This document shows, one piece after another, positions 1-9,645 of a stretch of 64,000 nt of DNA. Each line of letters begins with the position of its first letter. The first letter of the stretch is position 1. The stretch is from NCBI GenBank assembly GCA_950097015.1, contig CATNEN010000038.1, positions 12,193,001 through 12,257,000 of the forward strand, in the 5' to 3' direction. Position numbers and translations under genes: made by a program. The notes under the pieces are model-generated. The model was given only the letters and a program-made list of their open reading frames with translations. It did not search any database and was not told the DNA's origin. Source of the stretch: Macrostomum hystrix. Its lineage: Eukaryota > Platyhelminthes > Macrostomidae.

Positions 1-126
1 CAACTTTCAAATTAGTTGTTCTGTGAAACACAATAGCTTGTTTCTGTCTTGCACAAGACCAAGGAAGGAGTCAAAATTCTTGTTCGGTTTTGAAGATACA
101 CTGTTTGGTTGATGATACATTACCCT
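1..126. repeat. 3' part of a non-autonomous inverted-repeat DNA element
   Basis: This stretch matches 37385-37511 almost base for base and ends in the same terminal sequence (GATACATTACCCTA). The complete copy at 36867-37511 shows that this is the right-hand end of an element cut by the window edge. No coding capacity is visible. AT-rich GATATC repeats follow at about 140-200. Confidence 0.75.
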
Positions 127-271
127 ATATATTGATCTTTCTGATATCCGAAATATGTTTGATATCTGATATCTGAAATATTTTTGATATCTGATATCTT
201 TCTTATCTGAAAGAAAACAAAACATCTCGAATCAAAACAATGAAAACGGTTTGCATGGCACCTCATAGCAG

Positions 272-717
272 CCGTGTTGACGACTCTTAGGCTACATCGA
301 ACATGCGCGACGGTCGCCTAATAGGCAACTCCGAACATGTTCTTTGTTCCGAGAACATGTTCTTTTAAACTAATAAGGCTACTTAATGTATATTAATAAA
401 TTAATAACATGAAGAAAAAACTATGCATTCCTTGGCATGAGGTCAACAAACAAGACAGTTAAACCATGTGTGTGTGTGTTAAACCATACTAGACATAGTA
501 TGGGTTTAACTGTCTTGTTTGTTGACCTCATACCAACGAAGGCATCGTTTTTTCTTCATGTTATTAATTTATTAATATACATTAAGTAGCCTTATTAATT
601 TAAAAGAACATGTTCTCACTTCTCGGAACAAAGAACATGTTCGAAGTTGCCTATTAGGCGACCGTCGCGCATGTTCGATTACTGTTTCTTAGACCCTATC
701 TCTGTCAACAACACGGG
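272..717. repeat. Long hairpin (foldback) element
   Basis: Positions 296-472 and about 500-679 are near-perfect inverted copies of each other, separated by a short GT-rich spacer. The outer core of both arms carries GAACATGCGCGACGGTCGCC. Pairing of lower quality seems to extend outward to about 272 and 717 (CCGTGTTG against CAACAACACGG). There is no ORF. It looks like a foldback or MITE-type element that could form a hairpin of about 180 bp. The transposon superfamily is unknown. Confidence 0.85.
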
Positions 718-1138
718 TGAAAATTCCGTCTAGTTCAATAGAATGTTAAATTCTAAACGGCTTAACAAACAAGGCTTTAACAAAAAAATCGTAAGTCCTT
801 TTTGCTGCACGAAGATCTACGTCGGATACCTCTCTTGCAAGGTTCCCATAATTTTCACCACTGGTTTTTCTCTGCAGCTTTAACATTAATGACCCAGCAA
901 GAAATGGCAGTCAGAATATAATCGGATTTCGATCGGATTTCTGCAGAAAATCGAAATGTTTGCGGAACACATTTTATAGTTACAAAACTTGTTTTTAGCT
1001 TGATAAGTGATATTTTTTTAACTTACACGTGCTTGGACCGTTAATTTAAGCAAGACTCCTTGTCTACGAGTATATTCACGTTTGGTGGAGAAGTGTAAGT
1101 ATTCGCAGGCGCAGCTTCTGAACACTGCGTCAGCTGTT
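718..1138. other. Intergenic, no gene seen
   Basis: AT-rich sequence between the hairpin element and the SINE copy. I see no ORF, RNA gene or tandem repeat in it. Confidence 0.5.
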
Positions 1139-1292
1139 CAGTCCATGGACTGTGGGGGGACGCCCGACCCTCCCTCAGTTACCCCAACTAATGCTGGTAC
1201 CCATTTAACAGGACACACTGCACGTTGTTGCAGTGGAGTCGGGAGTCGAGCCCCTCCCCACCTTCAAGTCGTGAGTCCGACGCTCTATCTAC
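1139..1292 (-). mobile_element. SINE-A copy (tRNA-derived), reverse orientation
   Basis: On the reverse strand this reads as a tRNA-like head with the GTCGGACTCA core, then the GGGTACCAGCATTAG block and the GTCCATGGACTGAAC block. These are the landmarks of the fuller copy at 27485-27770. The head lies about 20 bp upstream of a TATA-like motif for the next gene. Confidence 0.75.
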
Positions 1293-1312
1293 TATTTCTA
1301 CAGCCCCTCATT

Positions 1313-1319
1313 TATATAT
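1313..1319 (+). promoter_or_regulatory. TATA-like element of the six-cysteine peptide gene
   Basis: TATATAT lies about 115 nt upstream of the ATG at 1433 and just downstream of the SINE-A copy. The placement suits a short 5' UTR. The transcription start itself is inferred. Confidence 0.4.
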
Positions 1320-1432
1320 GGCTCATCCTCAGGTGCCATTTCTATCCTGCATGGACTGTAAATTCTCAATTCCTTTGTATACAAAAATTGTCAACAGTCC
1401 TGTCTCCCTGTACCATTTCAGAGTTAACAGCG

Positions 1433-1669
1433 ATGCGTATACACCTAATCTTCCTGGCTTTTTCTGTAGTGGCCTCTTTTATCTCCGCTGCCATGAGCAT
1501 CAACGAACAGCCATCCCCAATGTACTTGGCCTGCATGGAGAAAAAGTTCGGTACAGATTGCAAATTTGATCACGACTGTGAGTGCAGCAAATTAGAACCG
1601 AATTACAGCTGCCTGCGAGCAAGGACCAGCAGCCGGCGGGAGTGCACTATTGACTTCAGCGAGGATTAA
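1433..1669 (+). CDS. Small secreted six-cysteine peptide (78 aa), function unknown
   Basis: The ATG at 1433 opens a 78-residue protein with an N-terminal signal peptide (residues 1 to about 22, MRIHLIFLAFSVVASFISAA). The mature part has six cysteines spaced C-X8-C-X5-C-X-C-X8-C-X10-C, enough for three disulfides. It is charged and has no other hydrophobic segment, so it is probably exported. The reading frame stays open upstream to 1082, but that part crosses a SINE copy and does not look coding, so I chose the methionine that starts the signal peptide. An AATAAA lies near 1840. I do not recognise the family. A secreted defence, venom-like or signalling peptide is possible, but no function can be assigned from the sequence. 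A small gene with a similar secretory layout lies 1 kb away on the other strand. Confidence 0.65.
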   Translation: MRIHLIFLAFSVVASFISAAMSINEQPSPMYLACMEKKFGTDCKFDHDCECSKLEPNYSCLRARTSSRRECTIDFSED

Positions 1670-2696
1670 CAGACAAGAGTCACTTATGGTGATTGCGGCG
1701 CTCATGTGAACATGAGACATAAGACATCAAATATACACTCGTATGGACAATCACAGAACAATGCTTTGAGTTCTAAGTAAAAACTAAAGCTCTCTGAATA
1801 TGTGTAGTTATTTTATACTCGTAATTAACTTGGCGAATTAATAAATTTGTTATTTGTGCACTGGACAAACTGGTTGGCGTTGCAGCGAGCATCGGCCTGC
1901 ATGGTTTTCAACACGAAGAAGACCGTCGTTTCTATGAGTGCCGGGCGGCAATGAGACCATTGTGCCGGGCGACAATGAGACCGCAGTTTCTGCCGTGGCG
2001 CTGATGGCAGGCAACGGAACTTACGCGCCGTCTGCAGTTAGTCTATCTCGGTGGTATATACTCGTATACGAGCGTATGGTCCCTGCAAACGTGTGCTAAG
2101 ATCATCGACGATGCCGTGGGCTCGCTCTTGTCTACCTCTTGTTCTGTGAGGGCTGTCCTGCAGTCCGACATCATAGCTAGCTGATCGGTGACAGGCTCAC
2201 TGTTTAAGCTGCATCATGCACGGCTGCTGCGTTGCTATACTATACGTACGAATGTAGAAAGCTCTCAGTCTGAAACATGGCTCTTGACTCTGTCTAGGGA
2301 CTCTCGCGTAGGGATTCTCGCTAAGTTATCTTAAAATAGGGATACTAAAGTCTGGAATAAAACCTGTGCTCCCAACAGGGGTAGCATTGCTAAACTCTAG
2401 AAAATACCAAATAAAATGATCTCGTAACTCAGATAATCAGGTAATGTTATATTGAATTATCTCCAACTAAGAATGTTAGATGCTCGAATGCTCGATGTTC
2501 CATTTTACGAGCGTAGATTGATTTAAACTGTTTATTGTTTGTTATAAACTAAATTCAAATATGAATAGTTGCATGCATATTAAACTCGCAATAATAATGG
2601 TCCGCGCACTGCTAGAAATACATTTTTTTGAGTAGAAGAGAGTATAGTGAGCAAGTCCGGTCCTTTTCCAGTTGCCAGCGGCTCAGCAGCATCTGC
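1670..2696. other. Intergenic, mostly unassigned
   Basis: Holds a possible LINE relic (1876-1972) and two copies of the decamer TACGAGCGTA (2067-2076, 2506-2515). No gene is visible. A reverse-strand AATAAA near 2527-2532 could end the transcript of the next gene. Confidence 0.5.
1876..1972 (+). mobile_element. Possible LINE reverse transcriptase relic
   Basis: One forward frame reads VFNTKKTVVSMSAG, which resembles the (V)NTKKT motif common in LINE reverse transcriptases. It is GC-rich compared with its flanks and runs into a stop quickly. The fragment is too short to assign to a clade. Confidence 0.3.
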
Positions 2697-2951
2697 CTAC
2701 TTGCCAGGGATCGGCAGCATGCGGTAGACCCTGTAGACCGACTTGGCCACGCGCCACACACGCTTCCACCGGATTCGCCACTTCTTCTGCAGCTCCGCGG
2801 CCTTCTCCGCTGTCAATTCCGACTCGTCCATGTCAGCCAGGGCCTCAAGGACCTGCAGCGACTCCGTGTCTTCCTCCGACATCTCCTGGCTGGGTCTGGC
2901 GGCTGCCAGGGCTGCGCAGAGCAGGAGTCCGAGAGCAAACTGCCACTTCAT
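2697..2951 (-). CDS. Antimicrobial-peptide-like precursor (84 aa)
   Basis: The precursor has three clear parts. Residues 1 to about 18 are a signal peptide (MKWQFALGLLLCAALAAA). Residues about 19-54 are very acidic (Glu/Asp-rich). The last 30 or so residues are strongly basic and aromatic, beginning KKWRIRWKRVWRVAKSVYRV. Plotted as a helix, the Trp/Val/Tyr residues fall on one face and the Arg/Lys residues on the other. Signal, acidic propiece and cationic amphipathic tail is the classic layout of linear antimicrobial peptide precursors, for example those of tunicates and amphibians. It has one exon. The ATG at 2951 is chosen because it starts the signal peptide, and a TATA box lies about 95 nt upstream. 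No processing site is certain, and activity is inference only. Confidence 0.65.
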   Translation of the reverse strand: MKWQFALGLLLCAALAAARPSQEMSEEDTESLQVLEALADMDESELTAEKAAELQKKWRIRWKRVWRVAKSVYRVYRMLPIPGK

Positions 2952-3043
2952 GCTTGTGCCGCTGTTTTTCGCTTGATGAAGCAGGTTAAGAAGCTGAGAG
3001 CTGCACTTGGCTTGGAGGTCCACCCAGCATCGAGGTGACTCGA

Positions 3044-3050
3044 ATTTATA
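3044..3050 (-). promoter_or_regulatory. TATA box of the cationic peptide gene
   Basis: TATAAAT on the reverse strand, 93-99 nt upstream of the ATG at 2951. Initiation about 30 nt downstream would give a 5' UTR of roughly 65 nt. Confidence 0.5.
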
Positions 3051-4209
3051 CACTCCAAATCGACACGTTTTTCCGGTCATGGAAAATTATCGAGCCTTTG
3101 AAAGCTGGTCTCACATGCTGCACAGCAGAGCGACCCGCTGCTGCAATTTCCTTTTCCTATTCAAGCCGTTCTCTTGACACTGAGGTAGAATAGCTCCTAC
3201 AATTAGGTTCATTGTGTGAGATGAGTGTCAAGATTAAAGGAATTTGCGTCTTAACTTACTGTGTTTCATAACTTGGCGACTCAAGCTTTTCTCGCTTGAA
3301 AAGCCGCTTTTGGCAGTGAAAATGAAGAGTGTGATGACCTGCTCTCTCTTGCTTGACCTTGAGAAATGCTTAAAGATAGAGATTCCATTCGATTCCAAAT
3401 CTAGAGTAATATTTTACTGACAAAGATGATTGGCGGCGTGACGTGCAGTTAACGCACAAGGAATTCTTTATTAAAACTTTGCGATATTCGTAACTTCATC
3501 ACTATATTCTAAATGCCTAATCTAAATCTGTCCGTACTAACGTACAAACGCTACAGAAAGACTATGGCCAGACGGCATGAATGATCTAGGGGGAAGCATG
3601 TTATATTGAGACCGTAGCACGCTTTGTAAACGCGGTAGCATGATTTTACAAGGGATAGCATGATTGCATGCAGCCTATATATTGTCAAATGATCTCGACT
3701 TCGATCATTGTGCCGCTTTATTTTCATCTAGCTCCGAGATTTATCGGTACTTTTGTTTTGCAGAATGCAGGTCAAATTTCAGCATCTGCAGTTGTGCTAC
3801 TGCTTCATTTTCGTAATATCATGAACAGTTAATAAGTTTATTATTATATTTTTTTAGTTTTTTGGGTATAAGTAACTGTTAATAGTAAGAGCTATTGATT
3901 AGATAAATATTTTTAGCTAAATTATTACTCTTCTCACTCTGAGAAAATTTTTTTCGAGTGCAGCAGCAAGTCTTATTCGAAACAAAACTGAGGAAAGAAT
4001 TTTCGAGCATATCTGCCAGCCTTTTTAGATTCAGAAGTATAGGAAAATACTTTGAGCAAAGTAGCGTTGTTCATTTTCAATTTTCACGTATTTTTAAGCA
4101 TTCGTGCAAGCAATATTCAATAGGATTAAAAATACATGAAGACTGTTTAAGCATACGTTGCTGTTGGCATTTTTCAAATGTTATACGAGATTTAAACATT
4201 TGTATTTGT

Positions 4210-4585
4210 GGGGAGACATTGGTTCTCTGCTGCTGGGGGACATTGGTTCTCTGCTGCTGGGGGACATTGGTTCTCTGCTGCTGGGGGACATTAGTTTTCT
4301 GCTGCTGGGGGGACATTAGTTCTCTGCTGCTGGGGGGACATTAGTTTTCTGCTGCTGGGGGGACATTAGTTCTCTGCTGCTGGGGGGACATTAGTTTTCT
4401 GCTGCTGGGGGGACATTAGTTCTCTGCTGCTGGGGGGACATTAGTTCTCTGCTGCTGGGGGGACATTAGTTCTCTGCTGCTAGGGGACATTGGTTCTTTG
4501 CTGCTGGGGGACATTGGTTCTTTGCTGCTGGGGGACATTGGTTCTCTGCTGCTGGGGGGACATTAGTTCTCTGCTGCTGGTTTTG
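4210..4585. repeat. Minisatellite, unit about 25 bp
   Basis: About 15 tandem copies of a unit containing TTCTCTGCTGCTGGGGGGAC. The number of Gs varies from copy to copy, so frames drift, and reading frames across the array are not genes. Confidence 0.9.
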
Positions 4586-5082
4586 TCTGCCCAGGTTGCC
4601 AGCCAAGAGTTGACTATGTTTGGGGCCAACAGGAGGGGGCGTATTAGCTAATTGAGAAGACAAGTGTAATTTGCATTAGGGGATTTACAAACGTTGCAGT
4701 GTGAATTTGTACCTGTATACGTAATTGTTGAAGATAAATGTGAATAAGTTGAAATTTTCCTAAATCAGTAGAGTACTTGCCGGTGAAAACCTGCCTCCTA
4801 AACTTATTCTAAGAAATGTTGTTTCCCGTCCTTCGACTCCTTGTGGTCCTTGAAGGCAAATACACGACCCTACACGGCGTCTTTGATTAATTTATTTGCG
4901 AAGCTATCTGAGGTTTATGAGTAGTGTGAGACGCGTTTTCTACATTTTGGTTTACAATTATTGGGTGTTTGCTCATAAAATTCCAACTTCAACCCAATCC
5001 ATAATCCCAATCCATCCCAATCCATAAGTCTGCGAGTCCCAACGATCTTTGTTCCCAATTTGCCCTTCCAGGCCTTCACAGT

Positions 5083-5137
5083 CATAGATAAAGTATACCA
5101 TAAAGTATAAAATATAGATTGGTATACTTTATCTATG
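5083..5137. repeat. Perfect 18-bp inverted repeat with 19-bp loop
   Basis: CATAGATAAAGTATACCA at 5083-5100 is exactly complementary to 5120-5137. It could form a small hairpin; no function is evident. Confidence 0.7.
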
Positions 5138-5519
5138 TTCACAGTATTTCCTTAAGACTTGTCTAAAGCTATAAAATTTTGTGCTCTTTGTCTGCTTGGC
5201 TCCTTCCCTACCCCAGACACAAGCCCTCCCAAAACCTTCCCCGCTGCACCCACACCGCACATTCGCAGATGTACGCAAATTAAAATCTGTGAGGATGTCC
5301 GTTCAGTTAGCCAATAGGACACTTGCAGCCTATTTAACAGGAGGATGGGTTGTGCCTCATCTAAATAGTGAACGACTGGCAGCGAAGGGTATCAAACATA
5401 AAACGAGGAGATTTTAGTCTATTTAAAACTTGCCATAGTATGAAACCCAACCAGAGACTTAAGCCATCTCCATACTTTGTGCGACAGGAATCGACTCGAC
5501 TGCTTACAATTGCATTAGG

Positions 5520-6636
5520 ATGATGCAGCTCGCGATTGCACATGTACTGCTACACTTTGGTGCTATATCAGGTGAGACTGCTCACCTAATAATGCTTCTC
5601 AAACTGCCTGACACTTTCTTTCTCATCCCATCTCATCTCCCTCTCATTCATTCCATCACTCTACTTCTCACTCTGTCTCCCTCTCATTCATTTAATCACT
5701 CTACTTCTCACTCTGTCTCCCTCTCATTCATTCCATCACTCCACTTGTCACTCTGTCTCCCTCTCATTCATTCCATCACTCTACTTCTCACTCTGTCTCC
5801 CTCTCATTCATTCCATCACTCTACTTCTCACTCTAACTGTCTACCTCTCATTCATTCCATCACTCTACTTCTCACTCTAACTGTCTCCCTCTCATTCATT
5901 CCATCACTCTACTTCTCACTCTACCTGTCTCCCTCTCATTCATTCCATCACTCTACTTCTCACTCTACCTGTCTCCCTCTCATTCATTCCATCACTCTAC
6001 TTCTCACTCTACCTGTCTACCTCTCTTTCATTCAATCACTCTACTTCTCACTCTAACTTTCTACCTCTCATTCATTCTATCAGTCTACTTGTCACTCTAC
6101 CTGTCTACCTCTCTTTCATTCAATGTCACCAAATATTCAACCAATCGCAATTAATATCTAGAACACGCTAAACTTTTCTGCCCTACCCGATGAAACAACT
6201 TCCGTAACATATTCGTAGATTCTCGTGAATTCACTTCGAATCAATCAGAAAGAAAATTCACAATGGTATTTCAATTTGAACTTTATCAGCGCCACTTGGA
6301 CTGGCTGCAACCGGTTTGCCTGCCCTGGCCGCTTGCACGGGAGTCTATATCCTGGTTGGCACTGGTAATCACCTTTTTGGTAAAAAGCTGTGCCAGCTAA
6401 TTTTTGGGAACGACAAGGACCTCACCAAAACTGTACTCAACGAGTCCTATGAAGTGCTGGGCTGCCCCGAAGACTGCTCTAATGACGAGCTGAAGAAAGC
6501 TACGGAAGCAAGGAAAGCTGACGTGCAGAAATTCGAAGAAAAGAATAACGAAGATGGGGAAAAATTTCTGGCAGCTATAGATTTGGCCTTCTATTTTATT
6601 ACGAAACACCGGTCCGGAAGTCCTGAAGCAAATTGA
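5520..6636 (+). CDS. J-domain-like small membrane protein lacking HPD (132 aa, 2 exons)
   Basis: Exon 1 is 5520-5571 and ends TCAG|GTGAGA; exon 2 is 6290-6636 after TTTATCAG. The phases agree (1 then 2). The N-terminal 45 or so residues are hydrophobic and small, as in a membrane anchor. The C-terminal part (NESYEVLGCPEDCSNDELKK, then a charged helix and LAAIDLAFYFI) resembles helices I, II and III of a J domain, as in membrane-anchored mitochondrial DNAJC15/DNAJC19 proteins. The HPD tripeptide that stimulates Hsp70 is absent, so it would be a J-like protein, comparable in principle to Pam16. The match is weak and could be coincidental. The intron holds a minisatellite. A BEL retrotransposon sits about 120 bp after the stop codon. 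Confidence 0.5.
5625..6125. repeat. Intronic minisatellite, unit 40-44 bp
   Basis: About 12 copies of a pyrimidine-rich unit containing CTCTCATTCATTCCATCACT. It starts about 54 nt after the 5' splice site of the J-like gene, and the sense strand is almost free of G. A long reading frame across it is an artefact of the repeat. Confidence 0.9.
6121..6240 (+). repeat. Fragment of repeat family X
   Basis: Matches the internal part of the element at 26953-27475 (AAATATTCAACCAATC, then CCCGATGAAACAACTTCC). It lies at the end of the J-like gene's intron. Confidence 0.55.
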
Positions 6637-6760
6637 TTCCGATTCACCGAGAAGCACTGTGACTCGATTATCATTACTGATTTTTTTAACTTTATAATCT
6701 TTCTACTCGTATTAATATACTCGTTATATTTGTTCGGTAGATGGAGGCTCATTTAACTCT

Positions 6761-7107
6761 TGTTTCGGTGAACAAGTAACGAAGAAGGACAATGATTTGA
6801 CAGCGGCGTTTTATCGCATAACAAGGTATGAGTACTACCGGTACGACCTCTGCGCTCTAGCTCCGCAGTAATATTTATTTTTATTTTGCATTGAGGTGGT
6901 GACTGGGGGTGAGAAAAGTACTAGCAACACGAAGTATTGTACGGTGCCGATAGATGCACACTGACTGGGACTTGGGTTAGAAAAATTACTGTGACGCTTG
7001 AAGCACGCTGATTGGCTGTCAGCTTAGAGCACTTCTAGACTGAAAATACAATATATGAATGCAACCAAAATAATTAGAATTAATAAACTACTCAGGCCTC
7101 TCAACCA
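6761..7107 (-). repeat. BEL 3' LTR
   Basis: 347 bp, identical by eye to 13169-13515. Its reverse strand contains AATAAA signals suited to polyadenylation. Confidence 0.95.
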
Positions 7108-7120
7108 TACCTCCCTTCTT
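7108..7120 (-). other. BEL polypurine tract
   Basis: On the element's strand AAGAAGGGAGGTA directly abuts the 3' LTR, the expected place for plus-strand priming. The 470 bp between this site and the end of pol is AT-rich and non-coding. Confidence 0.7.
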
Positions 7121-7590
7121 GGCATGAGCACATGCCAATGACTCACCCTAAATGAACATGATCCAAACTAGTCGAAAACTGCATAAACAACGCTGAAAAT
7201 TACCTTTGAATTACAACAAAACAAAAACTAAACCGCATAAACCAGTACGACTCTCAAATCATAATGTGCGAAATCAATGGTTAATATAATTATAGGTGAT
7301 GGAGCACGAACTAATAACACATCTATTGCGCATACAAACTCACCAAGAACGCAGCGTACGAAGTAAACACACTTAACTCAAACGGCAACTGTGCGCAGGG
7401 AAGGAAATTTAAATTAAAAAATAAGGAAAGAAAGAAAATTAAACATACAACTATAGCAAATTCCCACCACCAAACTCTTATAATGAAGCAACTTAACGCA
7501 AAGCAACGCATGTAACACAAAATGATGTCCAACACACATATACCGACGACATGTCCTCAGAAACTCAGTTAACTTACTTCACACACTCCA

Positions 7591-9645
7591 CTAGTCCGAC
7601 TTCAATCCTCCCTTCGTGACTAGCGGACACAGCCTCGCAATCGGCCTTACGAACAACTTGCCAGCCAGCTGCACTTTTGCCACTCGCACTCGTCCGTCCT
7701 TGCCTGGATAGACATCCACAACCTTCGCCAATGGCCAATGACCTCGCGGACTTTCAGGCGTAACGTGCAGTACCACATCACCTGGCTGTAAATCTGGTTG
7801 CTCACGACGCCATTTGGTCCTGGCTCCCAGCGATGGTAGCCACTCGCGGATCCACCGGTGCCAGAAGGCCGTCATTAATCGTTGGACATGGCGCCACCTC
7901 TTAGTCGGATTGAAAGCGTCAGCCTGCTCCACTTCTGGTGCCAACTGACCTCCGATTTGCCCATAGATGAAATGACCTGGCGTCAGGGCTACGTCATCAC
8001 TTGGGTGCGCCGACTGATAGGTCAACGGTCTCGAATTGAGCAGCGACTCCGCTGCATTGAAAGCCGTGACCAACTCCTCGTCGCTGACTTCCGCATTTTT
8101 CAGAATCGCCTGAATCGCCTTCTTTGCCGACTTGATCATGCTTTCGTGGACTCCTCCAAAGTGCGGCGCTGCTGGTGGGTTAAAATGCCACCGCACCTGC
8201 TCATGAGCTGTGCTCCGCTGAAGCTCGCTCTGGTCGATGGAGCTGACTAACTCTCGGAGCTCACGCTCTGCGCCGACAAAATTGGTCCCGTTATCCGAAT
8301 AGATCTCCAGGATGCGGCCTCGACGACTGATCATCCGCGAGAGTGCATTCAAGAACGAACTGGTGTCTAGGCTGTAGGCCATCTCTAAGTGCACTGCTCG
8401 AGTTGCCATGCATGTAAAAAGTGCAAGATAGTGCTTCTGTCTAACCTTTCCACGCCCTTGCTTGGTCAAGAATGGTCCGCCAAAATCCACGGACACGCGG
8501 ATAAATGCCTTGAGCGGTTCTTTGAAGCGGCTCTCTGGCAGCGGTGCCATCACTTGAGTCGCCGGCTTGGCCTTTCTACGTTTGCACTCGAAACACGAGA
8601 TTTCCGATTCTCTGATGGCTTCGCGGGCTCCGATGATCCAGAACCGACTCGAAAGACTCGCCAGCGTTTGATTTGTGCCTGAATGATGAGCCCGCTCATG
8701 ATAGAACTTGACAATCAGCCTTGTCACCGGATGTTGCCGCGGTAAGATGATCGGCACTCGAGCACTAAACGGCAGAATCTCAGCAAACTGCAACCGGCTA
8801 TCCGCCCTGATCAAGCCATCTTCGTCTAGTTTAGGCTTAAGCGCGCTCAACGGACTATGGGCCGACAGTTGCTTGCCTTTCTTTAGCCCTTGAATTTCAC
8901 CACTGAAGCCCTCCGTCTGAGCTTCCTTGATAATTCGATTCTCAGCCTCTTCGAACTCGGTTGGAAGTAGTTCACCGTGCACTCTGTCCTCTGGAGGCAG
9001 CCGACAGTTGTTAGCGAATCGAGCGACCCAGGCGTGGACCCGGACGAGTCTCAACCAGCTGGAGAATCTTGTCGGGTCTAGACGACCTACCGCGGCCGCG
9101 GGTTCCTCCAGGATGCCGACGAACGTACTTCGAACACTCGCCCGCTTTTCTTCCACATCTTTTGGCTTTTCCAGCACCTTCTCCGGCCAGTCACGCTCTT
9201 CCAGTTGCAAAAAACTTGGTCCATGCCACCAGCTTTCCGTCTCCATCAGCTGCTTCACTGAAATTCCTCGGGACAGCGCATCAGCCGGATTGACTTCGGT
9301 CGGTACATATCTCCACTGGTCTGGGTCCGTGATGGACTGGATCTCTCCGATGCGGTTAGCGACAAACGGCTTGAAGAAACGTCCTTTTCCTCTCACCCAG
9401 TACAAAACGTTCAGGCTGTCCGACCAGAATAGAAATTCTCGGATGTCTTTCTTCAGTACTGCTGCAATCTTGACGGCCAATTGAGCTCCCAGCACAGCGG
9501 CCATGAGCTCGAGGCGGGGAATGCTGACAGTGGCCACCGGTGCTACTCGAGACTTGGCTGCTACCAGGCTGACTGACTTTACAGTCCCGTTGTCAACGCA
9601 TCTTAAGAAACTGACAGCACCGTACGCCTTTTCTGATGCATCCAC
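7591..9645 (-). CDS. BEL pol, downstream part: RNase H and integrase
   Basis: Begins within RNase H ([11 protein letters not shown], the first catalytic Asp) and continues through the integrase. Visible parts are an HH/CC zinc-binding region (HERAHHS and CFEC), the core with VSVDFGGPF, YSDNGTNF and a downstream HESMIK glutamate, and a C-terminal basic domain ending near ARLCPLV. It overlaps the upstream frame and has no convincing ATG of its own. Expression would need a frameshift, or the upstream copy carries a one-base error. BEL/Pao elements normally have one continuous pol frame. Confidence 0.85.
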   Translation of the reverse strand: MDASEKAYGAVSFLRCVDNGTVKSVSLVAAKSRVAPVATVSIPRLELMAAVLGAQLAVKIAAVLKKDIREFLFWSDSLNVLYWVRGKGRFFKPFVANRIGEIQSITDPDQWRYVPTEVNPADALSRGISVKQLMETESWWHGPSFLQLEERDWPEKVLEKPKDVEEKRASVRSTFVGILEEPAAAVGRLDPTRFSSWLRLVRVHAWVARFANNCRLPPEDRVHGELLPTEFEEAENRIIKEAQTEGFSGEIQGLKKGKQLSAHSPLSALKPKLDEDGLIRADSRLQFAEILPFSARVPIILPRQHPVTRLIVKFYHERAHHSGTNQTLASLSSRFWIIGAREAIRESEISCFECKRRKAKPATQVMAPLPESRFKEPLKAFIRVSVDFGGPFLTKQGRGKVRQKHYLALFTCMATRAVHLEMAYSLDTSSFLNALSRMISRRGRILEIYSDNGTNFVGAERELRELVSSIDQSELQRSTAHEQVRWHFNPPAAPHFGGVHESMIKSAKKAIQAILKNAEVSDEELVTAFNAAESLLNSRPLTYQSAHPSDDVALTPGHFIYGQIGGQLAPEVEQADAFNPTKRWRHVQRLMTAFWHRWIREWLPSLGARTKWRREQPDLQPGDVVLHVTPESPRGHWPLAKVVDVYPGKDGRVRVAKVQLAGKLFVRPIARLCPLVTKGGLKSD

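Larger units (their letters stand above)
3052..5519. other. Intergenic with one minisatellite
   Basis: No gene is supported. Reading frames here lack signal peptides, domains or splice signals. Contents are the tandem array at 4210-4585, a short run of CCCAATCCAT repeats near 4990-5030 and a perfect small hairpin at 5083-5137. Confidence 0.5.

Noticed and set aside
5574-6056. Long plus-strand frame with repeated LPLIHSITLLLTL
   Set aside because: Translation of the intronic 40-bp minisatellite; the J-like gene's splice sites remove it.
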